DNA of 64,000 nucleotides from Cryptomeria japonica (lineage: Eukaryota > Streptophyta > Pinopsida > Cupressales > Cupressaceae): assembly GCF_030272615.1 (NCBI RefSeq), contig NC_081409.1, positions 246,637,502 to 246,701,501 of the forward strand, written 5' to 3'. Made by a program: the position numbers and the translations under genes. This document shows positions 12,236 to 25,126 of this stretch, in pieces (position 1 is the stretch's first letter; each line of letters starts with the position of its first letter). The notes under the pieces are model-generated. The model had not been told where the DNA came from, did no database searches, and was given only the letters and a program-made list of their open reading frames with translations.

Positions 12236-13520
12236 ATTCAATATATGCAAATATATATAAAACTGCATTTTTACCAACTTTGCAGAAAAAGAAACTCTAA
12301 AGAAGCTCAAAACAAAACAACCCAGTTGGTCATGTGAATCATTCCAAAACCTGAAGAATGTGCATTAAATTTTGCAGCTCACAATGTTTTATCTATTCTT
12401 AGGGTCCAAGAGGATTTAATAGAGTAGATAAAAACTGGATTATGTGAAGTATAGATAATGATTGGAAAAAAAATAGAGGAAAACCTTGAGCAATCGTTTG
12501 CACAAGGAAGATTACCATGAATCCATGAAAATCACAAACGCCAGAAAACCAATGCAAAAAACAAATAATATATTCTAAATTTTTTATTTAATGTCAAGTG
12601 TAAAAATCGTCCATATGGGGTGAAAATTTGCGAGCCAATAATATTGGAGGAAATTAAATTTTTAATTATATTTTGTTAAAATTTTCACATATATCTTTTA
12701 ATAAAGATTAATATAGATTAATATTTGTTTGAATAAGAAAAAATATCTACAATTTAATTTGTCAAAAAACTAATTGTACTAATTACTAGTTAAATAGAGT
12801 CCCTTGCCAATAGTTCTATGTCTATGGCAAGAAGTAATAATTAACACAACTCAAATAACTATTGCGAATGTGTTGAGCTATTAAAACAACTCAATATATT
12901 TGGGTAGGTTGTTTTGGGAGTTTCTTATAATGTAAGAGACTAAACTCCCATATAATTATAATGTATTTGATTAAAAAGACATGAAACATGTATTGTTTTG
13001 GATTGAATTAATTTTCATATTTTATTATAATTATATGTAAAATAATTATTATATAAATTAATTATATAGTATATTGTATTTTTATTTAATAGTCTTTATT
13101 ATAAAACATAATATATAATAATAATTTATCAAGTTCTTTGTGTTGCTAATTTCTACCTCTTACAAATCTACAATAAAGAACAAATAAAAATAATTAGATA
13201 TATTTCTCAATTTAATAAGTTATTTAATAACAGATAGTTTTTATTTTATTTCTATTCTTTAAATCTTTTACAACAGATAATTTATATCTATAAATAAAAT
13301 TAAGTTTTAAAATATTTTTAAATTTACAAAATTTTATCAAAAAAATTATCTTTTTTAAAAAATATTTTATAAAATTGTAATATATATTTTTGTCTATATC
13401 AAATTATACAAAACGAAGATCAAAAACAAAATATTTTACCATTATTAAAAAATATATTAAAAACAACTTTTTTATATAAATTTATAAATATCTAATATTA
13501 ATTCCTTATGCATTTTTTTA
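12236..13520. other. AT-rich spacer, nothing recognised
   Basis: Strongly AT-rich, no open frame of note, no inverted or direct repeat beyond simple A/T runs that I could define. Confidence 0.5.
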
Positions 13521-13796
13521 CCCTTTAATTATTTTTTTTCCTTTTCAATTATGCCCAACATACATATCTCCTAATTTCCTGAAAACGTGTTTATGGTGGA
13601 ATACTTTTAATTATTTTTGTCAAAAGACAATTACTAAACTCAAATTTAAATAGGGGTGAATAAGACAAAACTAATGGAAACTTGTCAGATATATAAGATG
13701 CATATGGACTAGTGGGTCCATGATGTTCAAACTTAATGTAATTTCTAAAATTTCAAGCAATATGGGGAGTTATCCCCATAAATGATAGCACTTAAC

Positions 13797-13864
<68 letters not shown>

Positions 13865-14415
13865 AATTTAATTTTTAATATTTGTTATTTGATGAATAAA
13901 TCAACGAAAAAAATAATATATTTTTTAAATTATTAAATAAGAAATTTAATTATTCAAATTTTTAATTTTAAAAATTAATTGACTGAAATAATTAAAAATT
14001 TAAATTAGATAAGAATTAATACAAATTAAATGACGTATAACTAAAATATTCGCTTCCAATTCAATACCATTAGATAATTGAATCTTTTCTAAACCTAATT
14101 GAATAACATCTAATTACTACCTACATAACCAAATCCTAGTAATATCATCATCATAGTAATATCATCATCATAATATATGTAATTAATCTAAACCACTTGA
14201 ATAAAAACATCAATTTGATTGGGCTAATTAGAAACCATGGAATCCAATTAATCTAATTAAAGGGGCTAGCTAGCTAATTACCAATGTGGGCATGATCAAT
14301 GGCATGGAAAGCTTTTCTGGTAATGAAAGGACTAAATTAAAAATTAAAAAGCATCCCAGGTGATAGGGATGTGACTGGTTCAGCTAGTCAGTTATGGCTA
14401 GTGGGCCGCGTGACA
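13521..14415 (+). repeat. Three-copy block, copy 1
   Basis: Shares with copy 0 the CCTTTTCAATTATGCCCAA start and AAATTTAAATAGGGGTGA. With copy 2 it also shares a long downstream part: ATTGACTGAA, AAATGACGTATAACTAAAA, CTAATTAGAAACCAT, GGGGCTAGC, GCTTTTCTGGTAATGAAAG and GGGCCGCGTGACACC. It contains the long (AT)n tract (13799-13859) and one copy of the 82-bp subunit that is tripled in copy 2. Confidence 0.82.
13799..13859. repeat. (AT)n microsatellite, about 30 units
   Basis: Uninterrupted alternating A and T over 61 bp. A shorter run (12107-12130) occupies the same relative place in copy 0. Confidence 0.97.
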
Positions 14416-14994
14416 CCGATTTTATGGCTACATGCCGGAGAATGAGTGAATCTTCATCGGAACAATTCAAGGTGGCTACTCGTATAGAATCCTTTTGCAT
14501 TCTTGCTGGTGCATGTCGATGTCGAAGACAAAGAATGAACGAATCTTCATGAGTGTACTACTCTCACACCGTTTGAGTTCAACCCTACAGTGACACCTTC
14601 AAGTAGACCCAACAGATTTATATGATTTGTTTTCTTTTCAGTGCTCCTGTGTGGTGTGAATAAGCGGAAATTTCACATTGTTGGGAGATATAACATCAAT
14701 GTTCCTTTTCCATTTTGAGTTAAATCGGCTAAAGTCAAGGGCAACTTCTAGTGGTAGTGACAATTTCCTATGTTGTTTGAGATTAGGTGGCAGCAGTCGA
14801 CAACAGTGACTGCAATTGAGAACAACATTTGGTTCTCATAGATGTAATGTGAAATGGTTCCATGTTTTGTTTTGTTGTTGCATTTCTTATATTTTTCCTT
14901 AATGTTGGAGAAATATAAGCACCAATGTAAGTCAATTCATAAATCTTGAAAGGGTTTGTGGGAGGATCTTAAATTGAATTGCACACCAAAATGA
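14416..14994. other. Unique spacer between block copies
   Basis: Less AT-rich than its surroundings. A short phrase AATGARYGAATCTTCAT occurs twice (about 14441 and 14535). No open frame with recognisable content. Confidence 0.4.
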
Positions 14995-15850
14995 AAACAT
15001 TCTCTTAATTTCGTGTGAAAACATATTTATGGTGGAATACTTTGAACTATCCTCGATAAACATAATTACTAAACACAAATTTAAATAGGGGTGGCAACAC
15101 AGAATTAATGTAAGCTTGAGATATATATTGTATTAAAATAAATAATAATTTAATTTTTTATATTTATTATTTGATGAATAAATTAACCAACAAAGGAATA
15201 TATGTTTTTTTAAATAAGAAATTTAATTATTCAAATTTTTAATTTTAAAAATTAATTGACTGAATTAATTAAAAAATTAAATTAAATGGATGCTTGACAA
15301 GAACTAATACAAATTAAATGACGTATAACTAAAAATTTTGCTTCCATTTCAATACCATTAGATAATTGAATATTTTCTAAACCTAATTGAATAACATCTA
15401 ATTAGTACATAGGCAAATCCTAGTAATATCATCATCATAACAATATATGCAATTAATGTAAACCACGACAATAAAAATATCAATTTGATTGGGCTAATTA
15501 GAAACCATTGAAACTGATTAATCTAATTAAAGGGGCTAGCCAACTGAATACCAATGTCAACATCAATGGTGTGGAAATCTTTTCTGGTAATGAAAGGACT
15601 AAATTAAAAAGTAGGGACTAGCCAACTGCGTACCAATGTTAACATTAATGGTGTGGAAAGCTTTTCTAGTAATGAGAGGACTAAATTAAAAAGTAGGGGC
15701 TAGCCAATTGAGTACCAATGTTAATATCAATGGCGTGGAAAGCTTTTCTGGTAATGAAAGGACTAAATTAAAAAGCATCGCACATGATAGGGATGTGATT
15801 GGGTTGACTCTTGTCGGTTATGGCTAGCGGGCCGCCTGACACCAATTCTG
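14995..15850 (+). repeat. Three-copy block, copy 2
   Basis: Follows copy 1 in order from TTTATGGTGGAATACTTT through AAATGACGTATAACTAAAA to GGGCCGCCTGACACC. It lacks the long (AT)n tract and has the 82-bp subunit amplified to three tandem copies. Copies 1 and 2 start about 1.47 kb apart. Confidence 0.82.
15531..15776 (+). repeat. 82-bp tandem repeat, three units
   Basis: Units start at 15531, 15613 and 15695. Each runs from AGGGRCTAGCCAA through ACCAATGTYAAYATYAATGG to GGACTAAATTAAAAAG, with few differences. The homologous position in copy 1 (from 14261) has a single unit, so the expansion came after the block duplicated. Confidence 0.92.
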
Positions 15851-16258
15851 GGTTGCGTGATAGAGATATGATTTGATTCAGTCTTATCTCTTATTATTAG
15901 TAGCTGACACTATCCTACAATAATATAGATACGATTTATTTATTTTTCATTTTCATTTCTACTATAAGATAGAGAAGTTAAGAATTAAAGAGATAAAGGC
16001 TTTTTTTTAAGTGAATATATGATTTTATTTTATTTTTCATTTTTAATGTTTAATTATGTTTAAGTAAAGTATATTATTTTTTATTAGAAAAGCAGTGCTA
16101 ATTAGGGTGTTGATAAACTATCAACTAATAGCACCTCAACATCACAAAAAAAAAACTTATCGCAAGAGTCTAGCATAAATAAAAGAGAGCATAGGGGCAT
16201 ATCTTGCAAGAACATAGAACCAAAAACAATAGAAAACCAAAGATAAATAGACCTAGAC

Positions 16259-16558
16259 CTATGAGGCTAGCTTACTGAGCCCAACCATTTCAATGACATT
16301 GCCCCAATCCTCATAAATGAACCTATAGAGTTCCTTGTAGGCATGTTTGTCCATCTCTTCTTCAATAGTTTTGTCCTGTAGGAGACAAGGGGTCATCATC
16401 AAGTTGTGCACAAATCAAATGTAGAACTTGTTTATGCTAACAAGTTGCTTATCCCTAGTGTCACACCTACACTTCATCTCCCGGAGTTCCTCCTTTAGCT
16501 TATGAATTTCCTTGTCTGCCCCAAAACTGTCCAGAAAGTTCCTCAACTCATGGACTTC
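16259..16558 (-). pseudogene. Coiled-coil gag-like remnant, unidentified
   Basis: A minus-strand frame of about 100 codons ends at TAG 16259-16261 with one internal TGA (16415-16417) and a stop just upstream of 16558. Visible features are a charged, probably helical segment (KLKEELREMKCRCDTRDKQL) and a compact C-terminal part (EEEMDKHAYKELYRFIYEDW). The composition is protein-like, unlike the flanks. I cannot name the family. A retroelement gag or a host-gene fragment are both possible. Confidence 0.4.
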
Positions 16559-18849
16559 ACATTAGAGGGATAGTGGGCTCCACTTTCTCTTCATTCTATA
16601 TTGTTATTAAGTTTTAAGGATAGCTCGGCAATTTATGAAATATCTTTATAAAGATAGAACTTATTTGTTATTATAATATAAGAAAAAATCTAATTGTTAT
16701 TAGTTCTTGAATGTAGGAATACTAATGCATTCAACCAAATCTATTAAATGTTGAAGCTTCAACCAATTAAAATCTAGAATTAAAATAGGTTGACCCAATT
16801 TCTTCATGGTTTTTTTTTTTCAATTTGTTTCAAAATATAGAAATTGATTTATCTATTATTCTATAAAATAATAGAACGCTATAGTCTTATGAGGAAGCAT
16901 TTTAAAATGTCTAAGCATCAACAAATGAGAAGCAATAATTAAAATTGATTGAATGGGCCAACTTGATGGACGGGCAGATAGTGAAGAGACGGATGTGGTC
17001 CAGAATGTCAATGGATTTTATGAGGAAGTGTGGACTTTTCCTCATTCCTGATCAGGTGTTAGATGACAGGGATCATACGCATCCACAGTATGAAAATGAA
17101 ATAAAGAAGACAACCTTATTGCCTAATTGGTTAGAATCAGAAGAGATAGATTTAAAGATATTGATGAGAGAGGTCTTGAGTTTCTCCCGTACATGGACGG
17201 AAATTTCCTAATGTTTGTATTGTATTTTTGTTTGAATTTCCATTTTAGTTTACAGGCATTTCTAGTTTTGTCCTCTTTCTTTTGACAATACCAGAAGTGA
17301 TAAAGTCACTTGATTTTTATAATAATAATTTAAACTAGTTAATTATATTTAATTGAATTAGTTTAAGTTAATGTAAACTAGTTGAACAATAATTGCTGAT
17401 GCAGTAGTTCGAATAGACTATAGAAGAGAGTCTAGATGCAACATGAAAAGAAAGGAGAAAAAAAATGCACTTGCCAACAATGTTCCACTGACTTCCAAAG
17501 CCTGCACATTTGCCAACAATGTTCTTCCTTACGTTTTGGCTATTTCCAGAAGTTCATGAACCTTCAGACAAAGCTGCTTCTCTTTAAATTTTGATGCTTC
17601 CACGAGATAGAATATTTTAAACAAAAATTTCTTTAGTCTTATTCTCTTTCGGTGTTTTCACCTGTTTATGAATTGAAGAGTTTACAAAGCACAGATTTTC
17701 TTCAAATCGGAAGAAACTAAGTGTTTTAGAAACTAGCTTTTCCACGGATCCAGGTGCAATGAGTATATATTTTAAGTTGTATATTAGAAGGTTAAAGAGT
17801 TGCAAGAAATAAATATTGATATTGGTAGTGGTAATTGTTTATATAAGTGATTTGATCTTTATATGTAAAAGAAATTGAATATGAATGTACTCAATTTAAT
17901 TTTAATCAAAATAAATTGTATAAAATATTTGTATTATCATATGTATTAAATCTAGATATAACAAGCAATCGATTTTCCAATTTATTACAGATAATATGTT
18001 TGAAAGTCAAGTTACATTGTTATTCATACTTCTCAATTTGTTTAAATTTTTATATTCACTCTTGCTTTTTCTTCTAATTCCATAATAAAAATTTACTAAT
18101 TTAGCCTAAGAAAATTTCAAGAGAACGATTATTTTTGAAAAAATAAATAAATAAATTGCAAAACGATCACTATTTATGGTTAAGGCCCCTTCCCTTATAT
18201 TTATACATTGGAAACCAAAAAGATCACAATAGAGAGAAAAATTACAACAAATATCAAATCTATGGTCTGTTAAATCGAAACTTCTGTCAAATCTTAAAAG
18301 TAAAAGGGCATGTGTAACTTAAAAGTTATAGCTCATACAGACAACTATGTATGAGACACGCAGTATTAAACAAGAAGCATAGTAGAAAAAAAACATGCAA
18401 TCACTGTAGATATCAAGGGCTGTTTGTTTGAGCTTCGCACAAAAATATAGCACCTATGCCAAGGTCTAAGTGTGACCATTTTACTACCCATTGTCACCAC
18501 TTCCTATCAATTTTATTTTTGGTGAGTTAGTTTTGTCAATTGGCTCTTCAAAATTTTATAGTAGTTCAAATAGAAATCTATGTATTTGTTAGTTAAAAAT
18601 AAATGGGAATTTTCAGCATGTTCTTGTTTCTCTTTTTTTTCAATGGCGATTAACTAATTAAATTAACATTCAACATGCCAGAGACAAGGAGGTGGTCTTC
18701 TCCTAATTAAAAATATATAATGTAGATTTTCAATTTTCAAAATACAATATTTTAACCTTTTAACTTTTCATGTTGATAATTTGGTTCATAGTTGGTTTTC
18801 AGACTCTTCGGATATTATATAGAGATGTTTTTGATTAAAAAGCACTGTT
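16559..18849. other. Mostly AT-rich noncoding region
   Basis: One frame at 16945-17211 (plus, 88 codons, ending FSRTWTEIS) has balanced composition but no domain I recognise, and AT-rich sequence on both sides. The motif TTGCCAACAATGTTC is repeated at 17471 and 17510. No other structure seen. Confidence 0.35.
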
Positions 18850-20325
18850 GACTAGGGCACTGACCCTTTACATAGTTCAAGACTATCCACAAAACAAAAC
18901 AAACTAACCAAGCACGCGAAGGAGGCTTGCAAAATAACATAAACCCAACCCCAAATCAAGGGGGGATGAAGACGAACCATGTTTGGGGGAGAGATGGGGA
19001 GGGGGAGTGGACCTCCCCTTTTGTCGTCGATGAACCACTGTTCAAGAAATAGAATAATTAAGATTCTCGAGTTGGAGATCTTCCGGAAGGGAATCAACAG
19101 TAGGCGGACCTGTAAGAGTATCTAGAGGCTGCAAGGAGGCCACAAAAGACTAGACATGAGCTGCATTTGTAAAGACTCAAGTAATGTTCAAAGATTGCAT
19201 AGGATGAAAGGGAGCCACAAGATCGGACTATAAAATCCATGGCAAGGAACAAGGATCAGATGGTGACACCTCACCCGAGCCGCAAAGAGACCCTCTGAAG
19301 CATAAACCATTAAATAGTCTTGAGTAGCATCCTTCCACCAGGTGGGGACCCCTCATCAGCGAGAAAACGAGTAGTCTGAAGCTAGGTGGTTGGTAGTGAA
19401 GCATTTTTTGCAGCAGAAGGGGAGGCCTTCAAAATCGAGAGGTTGCGTCCATGGCCAATCTCCAACCATGAGAACCACATTACCAGGGAGTGGTGAAGTA
19501 ATATCAATGTCCACCAAGATGCAGGCAAATGTGGAATAGCCCATAGAGGTGTCATCATCCACCATCAAGAAGCGACCAATAGAGTTCCCAATAACCTCAT
19601 AGTAAGATTGCTCCCAAAAATGAAAGAGGAGATTCGGAAGACGAACCCAAACTGGATGCACATTGAGTGGTTCAGTGAGAGGGTTGAAAGCAGTAGTCAA
19701 AGGTTTAATCGAGAGAAGGTGGGCATCCCAAGTCCACACCTTTTCCAGAATCAAATCCCTATCAGTCGAAGAGGTAAAGGAGGCAATGAAGAATCCTTTA
19801 GCACATGGAAACAGTTCAATGTTGTAAGCAACCAAGGATTTCCAAGAGTCACTTACCCAATGGCAAAGATTCGATAGAGATGACCAAAACCCAGAGAATC
19901 TGCAGACCAAGACACAATGTTGATAAAATCCAATGTTATCCACCACGTCCTACCCACAGACAATCATAGGGGATGCCAAGGTCTTGGCATAGGGGAGAAG
20001 ATGGACCCCATTGGAGGAGGTAGCCACAAATTGAGCAATGCGAGCAAAGCTATGTTTCCCCACAGGCGGGGGCAAAGGAGCAACATCTAAAGTGTGTTTC
20101 CCAGGCATAGTAGTCGCACCATGGGCCAGAGCAGAGGCCATCGAACCGATGGGGTTCGCAGGAGTCGCAGTAACATTAAGAGAGGTGACTAGAGGGGAAT
20201 CATCGGATGGGAGGGAAGCACCCACCTTAGCCACCGAAGTAGGAGGGGTAGACCAGACGAGAAGGGAAGGAAATAATTCAAACTAGAGGGGCGGGAGAGC
20301 CATTGGGGGCAGAGGTAAAGGCCAT
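18850..20325 (-). pseudogene. DUF4283-type retroelement protein, decayed
   Basis: Reads leftward from ATG 20323-20325. After a frameshift near 20240-20280 a Pro/Ala-rich N-terminus (20234-19953) is followed by TAG 19950-19952. Then in the same frame comes a DUF4283-like domain (19946-19356; VWVRLPNLLFHFW). A zinc-knuckle-like CKKCFTTNHLASDYS has its last Cys replaced by Tyr. After another stop and a frame change a Ser/Pro-rich tail (about 19110-18950) is recognisable. This architecture is that of LINE ORF1 or related plant retroelement proteins. No endonuclease or RT follows on the left, so the copy is truncated or was an isolated ORF1 copy. Confidence 0.7.
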
Positions 20326-20339
20326 ATTGTAATTACTAT

Positions 20340-22551
20340 TTAGAGATGTTTTCTTATGTGAGAATATTTATATTTATATGACCTGAACCAGAAATCTCTG
20401 TTACCACCATTTAGTAGTTAAGTAAATAATTTAAATGTATGTCGGACTTAAAGTTATGGAAACCAATGTGAATTGGGTGTGGAGCCAGACTTTATTATCG
20501 CATTCTAAATTGGCTCATAGAAATCATACCACTTTTTTTAATAAGACTATATATTAAAGTGATTTAACATAAAATATGTTAAAAAACTTGATTTCATCTG
20601 GAATTTAGTAAACAAATTTTTCAAATATACTTTTCTTAAAACTCAATGAGTGTTGGAAATGTTAAGTCTGATCATTCATGCGAAACATACAAGATCATAC
20701 TTCTTAATCCAATTCCATGGTTGATTTGCCTTGATCAGTAGTTGCATAAGATGAGAAATTTTGTGGACCCTATGAAGCTATGAGTAGTAATTATACTTGA
20801 TATAAACGTTCATTAAATTCAAGGTCAGCAATAGTTTTTGTGAGTTACCATTATCTTTGTGCAAGGGTCTGTATATAAGCACTTCATCTTTGGAAGAAAG
20901 TCTGAGCATAGAGGAATGTTGCACCTTCATAGGAAGCCTAGCCAAACTCAACATCTCAACAGGCAGAATCATATGACATTCATATATGCTACCAGACAAC
21001 CAAGGAAAGCTCAGACAATATTCAGGCGCTACAATCTAGGGCAGTAGTCCTTCCATTGATATCAAAAGGAATAATGTTTATATTGCCATAGGAAACCTTA
21101 CAAAGCTCTACCAGATATTGTGATGCTAGGAAAAACAAAGCAACAAAACCCAGTCGGATTTCCCCAATCCCTACATAAAGCCAGACAATCACCAGAATTC
21201 TATTATAACCTTGGATTTAGACACAAGAAAATTAAAGTGTTTTCAACAACTAGGTGGCTATGATGTGTGGTTCGGTGCCTATAAAATTTTGAGCACCCCA
21301 AATTGTCCATCTGGGCTCAACCCCGATGCAGATTTTGGCGAGGCCCCCATTCTTCTAAATGATATTGTTGATGCCATTGAGACAAAGCGGGATATTGTAG
21401 TTGCATGAATAAGAAATGGCTTTCTATGGGCTTTAGATTGCGATAATGGCAACATTGTTTGGTTAGCTGTAAGTTAAACATAACTTTTTACATGTTTTAG
21501 ATAGTCATGCCTTGCAGGTGGACGAATGGGGTGTTACCAATTTTATTTATAGTAACAATATCTTGTTTTCTTTGATGAAAACTTACGTGTACGTCTATGC
21601 AACGTCCACCAGGATAAAGAGTGCCACAAACAACTATGACATGAAATTGGTAGGCTGTTTCTTTTCATTGTACTGAGAACTATTGTTGGTGTTCATACAG
21701 TCTTTAGGGGAAGCATATTAGTAGTCGTTATAGCTAACTTCATGCATCTACATATTCTAAACTACTTATAGCTATTGTTTTGTCTTTTGGGTAGTAACGA
21801 TGCACAATGTGGGATCCATTATTTGCGCATGGGTCAAAAAGTACACTTTTCAAAGTATCACTCGATACTTATTTTAAGATGCTCCAACAACAGTGCACTT
21901 AAAATTGCCAATACTTATGCACAAATGACCATAGTCGTGTGCTATGGGTACCAATAAAAGTTGGGCCAATTATGGTCTAAAAAAATTAAACAATGAGCAG
22001 CTATTGGCACATGTAATTTATTAATGAGCTTTTAGTTTTTTTTAAAAGTTAGGGGTTGATTATGCAAAGAGTGAATGGTTATTGGAACATGAACAGTAAC
22101 TAGTGTTCTTCCCCTACCTCCTCATAACTAAAAATATAACAATATATGATTATCATTATTCTAGAATTAACTGAGAATTATTAAAGGGTAGCCAAAAAAA
22201 AAAATCCAAATGGAGTCCTATATACATGCTAGTGAAAATAAGATAACATAGTGATTTCTACAAGAATTATTTGCATCGGGTTATTGTTGTAGTAAAATCA
22301 TATGAAAGATGAAAGGCTTATTGAGACAAAGACCTACTCTTTTCATTAGAGTTTATAGTCTATGTAAGACAATCGAAATCTTGATGGCTGTTAGATTTTA
22401 CATGTTAATTAATATTAAGATTTTAACAAATATTCGTGAATGGAACAAAAATATATTTAGTATAAAAAATATTTCAAATATTTGATTAAATTCTCAATTA
22501 CTTTTTTAAAAAATATATTTTTGTAATTTTAAATCTCTTTTAAAATATATA
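20340..22551. other. Noncoding or very decayed; two coding-like scraps
   Basis: Minus 21000-20778 encodes a Leu-rich stretch (SLARLPMKVQHSSMLRL) and plus 21211-21408 encodes a fragment containing QLGGYDVWFGAYK and GLNPDADFGEAPILL. Both have protein-like composition, neither has a recognisable domain or a neighbouring exon. The rest is AT-rich with no structure seen. Confidence 0.3.
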
Positions 22552-22834
22552 TTACGTGCATTTGTTTGAATTTTTTAATAAGTCTTTGTCCACTACTTTA
22601 CCATCGGTGTCCAATAGAAGGCCATTTATGATGTGGTCTGTGGAGATACCATACTTGTGGGATAGTAAACATAACCTACCTCTGCTCAAATGCCTACCTA
22701 GACCTATTTTTGGGGAGACACCCACATGGAAATCGAAGAGAAAACTAGAGTTGTCTTCTTTATTTGTGCTTCCATATTTTGGATACATATCTATGAGGGT
22801 GGTTGTCCCAATTTTTGGATTTTCAAAAATTTGA
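22552..22834. other. Unidentified open frames on both strands
   Basis: About 280 bp is open on plus (22556-22834, 92 codons) and minus (22788-22552, 78 codons). Either could be a short coding scrap; the minus product (HKYGISTDHIINGLLLDTDG) looks slightly more protein-like. No family recognised. Confidence 0.25.
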
Positions 22835-22956
22835 CAACTCCTATGAATTTTTGTTCAAAATGTGTCATTTTTCTCTAAAGCATGTTTTACGAGGTGCAAA
22901 ACTCATATTTGTCAATGCCAAATCATGAAGGGGTGTGTTTTCCATTGTTGTCCAAG

Positions 22957-23219
22957 TTTTGGTTGACTTTTGCCTTCATATTCTTAGCTTTCTATGCAAT
23001 TTTAGGTTTCAGAGCAGTCACTGCAAGTAGGAGTTTTTTTGCTTGAAATTTATGATTTTGAGGCTCTAGGGCATGCTCCCAAGGTAGAAAGTCTACATTT
23101 ATTGATGGTAAATCAATCAAAAGCTTATATTTCATCTTTATGAAAATTTTGGTTACTTTTGGCCTTCATTTTATCCATTTTCTATGCAATTTTAGGTTTA
23201 AGAGCAATCACTGCAAGTG
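22957..23219 (+). repeat. Direct repeat, about 75 bp, spacing 190 bp
   Basis: The segment beginning TTTTGGTTGACTTTTGCC at 22957 recurs, diverged, from 23147. Both include CTATGCAATTTTAGGTTT, AGAGCARTCACTGCAAGT. Confidence 0.8.
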
Positions 23220-23606
23220 AGGTTCTTTTTGATGTCATTGCAAGTTAACTCACTTCAAGTGGGGGTATTTTGGATGTCATTACAAGTTAACTCACTTTAT
23301 GTTTCTTTTTTCGCTTTAAGTGTTTGTAGGAACTTTTCGAGGTGATTGCTAGTAAAAAATAATTATAAGTTTTTCAACTTATAATGAGTCTCCCAAAACC
23401 TGAAATTGTCTTCAAGTCAAAAAGTAACTTGTAAAGTGACTTTTGAAACCCAAAATTGGCTTTAAGTCATATTTCAAATTGTTAAGTGGTTTTAAAAGCC
23501 CCCATTACAAGTTATTTTCAAAAAGCAACTTGTAATGCATTATAAAAAACCCGATTTGCATGCAATAAGGATTACAAGTCATTTTAAACTTTTAATGAGT
23601 CACCCA

Positions 23607-23784
23607 AAACCCGAAATCAGTTTTTCAACTGATTTTTACTTTCTCTTGCTCATTCAAACTCCTATTGGAGGGATTTTTGGCATGAAGAACACTTGAAACC
23701 CGAAATCAATTTTTCAACTGATTTTTACTTTCTCTTGCTCATTCAAATCCCTATTGGAGGGATTTTTGGCATGAATAACACTTG
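23607..23784 (+). repeat. 89-bp tandem duplication
   Basis: Units 23607-23695 and 23696-23784 differ at only a few positions. Each runs from AAACCCGAAATCA to CATGAAKAACACTTG. Confidence 0.93.
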
Positions 23785-25110
23785 GCAAGGTCTGCAACTT
23801 TATTGAATCCCCATTTTTGCTCTACCTTTGCCACATTTTTACAAGATTTGGTTTGGGTTTTCTATTGTTTCCTTGACCACGTGAAGACTTGGTGCTTGTT
23901 TCATTGTCATTATTTGATCTTTCAAAGTGTGGGTAGGTATGATGGATTTCATGCCTATTGTTGTTGTTTTCTCTTTATTATGCCCTCAAGTTTTACTTCG
24001 GGTTTCAAAAAGTTGATTGCAAGTTCATAATTCATGGCTTTCATTACTTGTAGTCGGGTCTCTGAGACCCGATTGCAAGTGATTTCAAGAGTTTAAAACA
24101 TTGTTTGCCTCCACAAATTCCCATGTTCTACAGAGAGATTATGAAGTTTTTCCCACAAGATTGCAAGCTCATACCTAATCAAAATGCTTACTTGCAATCG
24201 GGTTTTGAAGACCCATTTACAAGTGCAAGCTGTAATATTCTCTTACTTGCAGTTAGCCTTCCCAAAGCCAAAATTTGTCCAAAATGCACTCAAAAAGACA
24301 TGAAAATGAATCTCTAGGATCAAATTACAAGTGCAAACTTGTATTTTCCCATTGCACATCTGAAGTTACGTGTTCATTCTCCAGAACTGCAAGTCAATGC
24401 TCGTGTTTTTCTACTCATGTAATGCAGTCCTCAAAACCCAAAATTCACTTGTGAGCCCATTTTTGCATCAATTTATCCCTTCCCTTGTTAGTCTTGTTTG
24501 CACACATGATCAATCAGACCAACAAATCAAGGCATGAGAATTTTTTTTATAACAATTCCATCTTAAATAAGGTGTTATGGGTTCTTCATGAGTGAACAAA
24601 AGAAGAAGAGATACAATAGTAATTCATGGATGCAAATTATAGAATGCTTTCAAGACAGAGATGGTCATGACATGAAAAGAGGAAGGCAACCCTTTCCCTC
24701 TTGAAGAAATGGTACTACCCCGAGCATGTGATAAGGTTGAACTTCATTGGCCAAGGACACAAATTCCCATTCTGATTCGAAATGTCTTCGCTAATCCTGA
24801 GTACTTCAAGATTTAGCATCCTGAAGCAACATGAAGATCATCATAGACAAACGATGATGTAGTTAGATTCATGTCTTTAGACACACATAATAGTTTCAAT
24901 TGTGTATTTGTAATTTTGTTTCGACAAGTTACATGTAAAACATGTTTTGTAATTGCAAGTGTCACTTTCACTTGCATTTTTATAAAATGTAATTACAAGT
25001 AAAGCAACTACAAGTTGATTTAGATTAGGACTGTAGTTCGAATAAGTCACGGTGGTTGAGAGAACTTTTCAAATTAGTTAGGATCCTCCCACCTTTTTCT
25101 CAAACTTCTT

Positions 25111-25126
25111 CTCCTATATATACAAT
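25111..25126 (+). promoter_or_regulatory. TATA-like element
   Basis: CTCCTATATATACAAT in a CT-rich context, typical of plant LTR core promoters. No gene follows within recognisable distance. Confidence 0.4.

Noticed and set aside
16945-17211. 88-codon plus-strand frame as a gene
   Set aside because: No recognisable domain, no paralogue in the window, and no promoter or neighbouring exon visible; kept only as a note.
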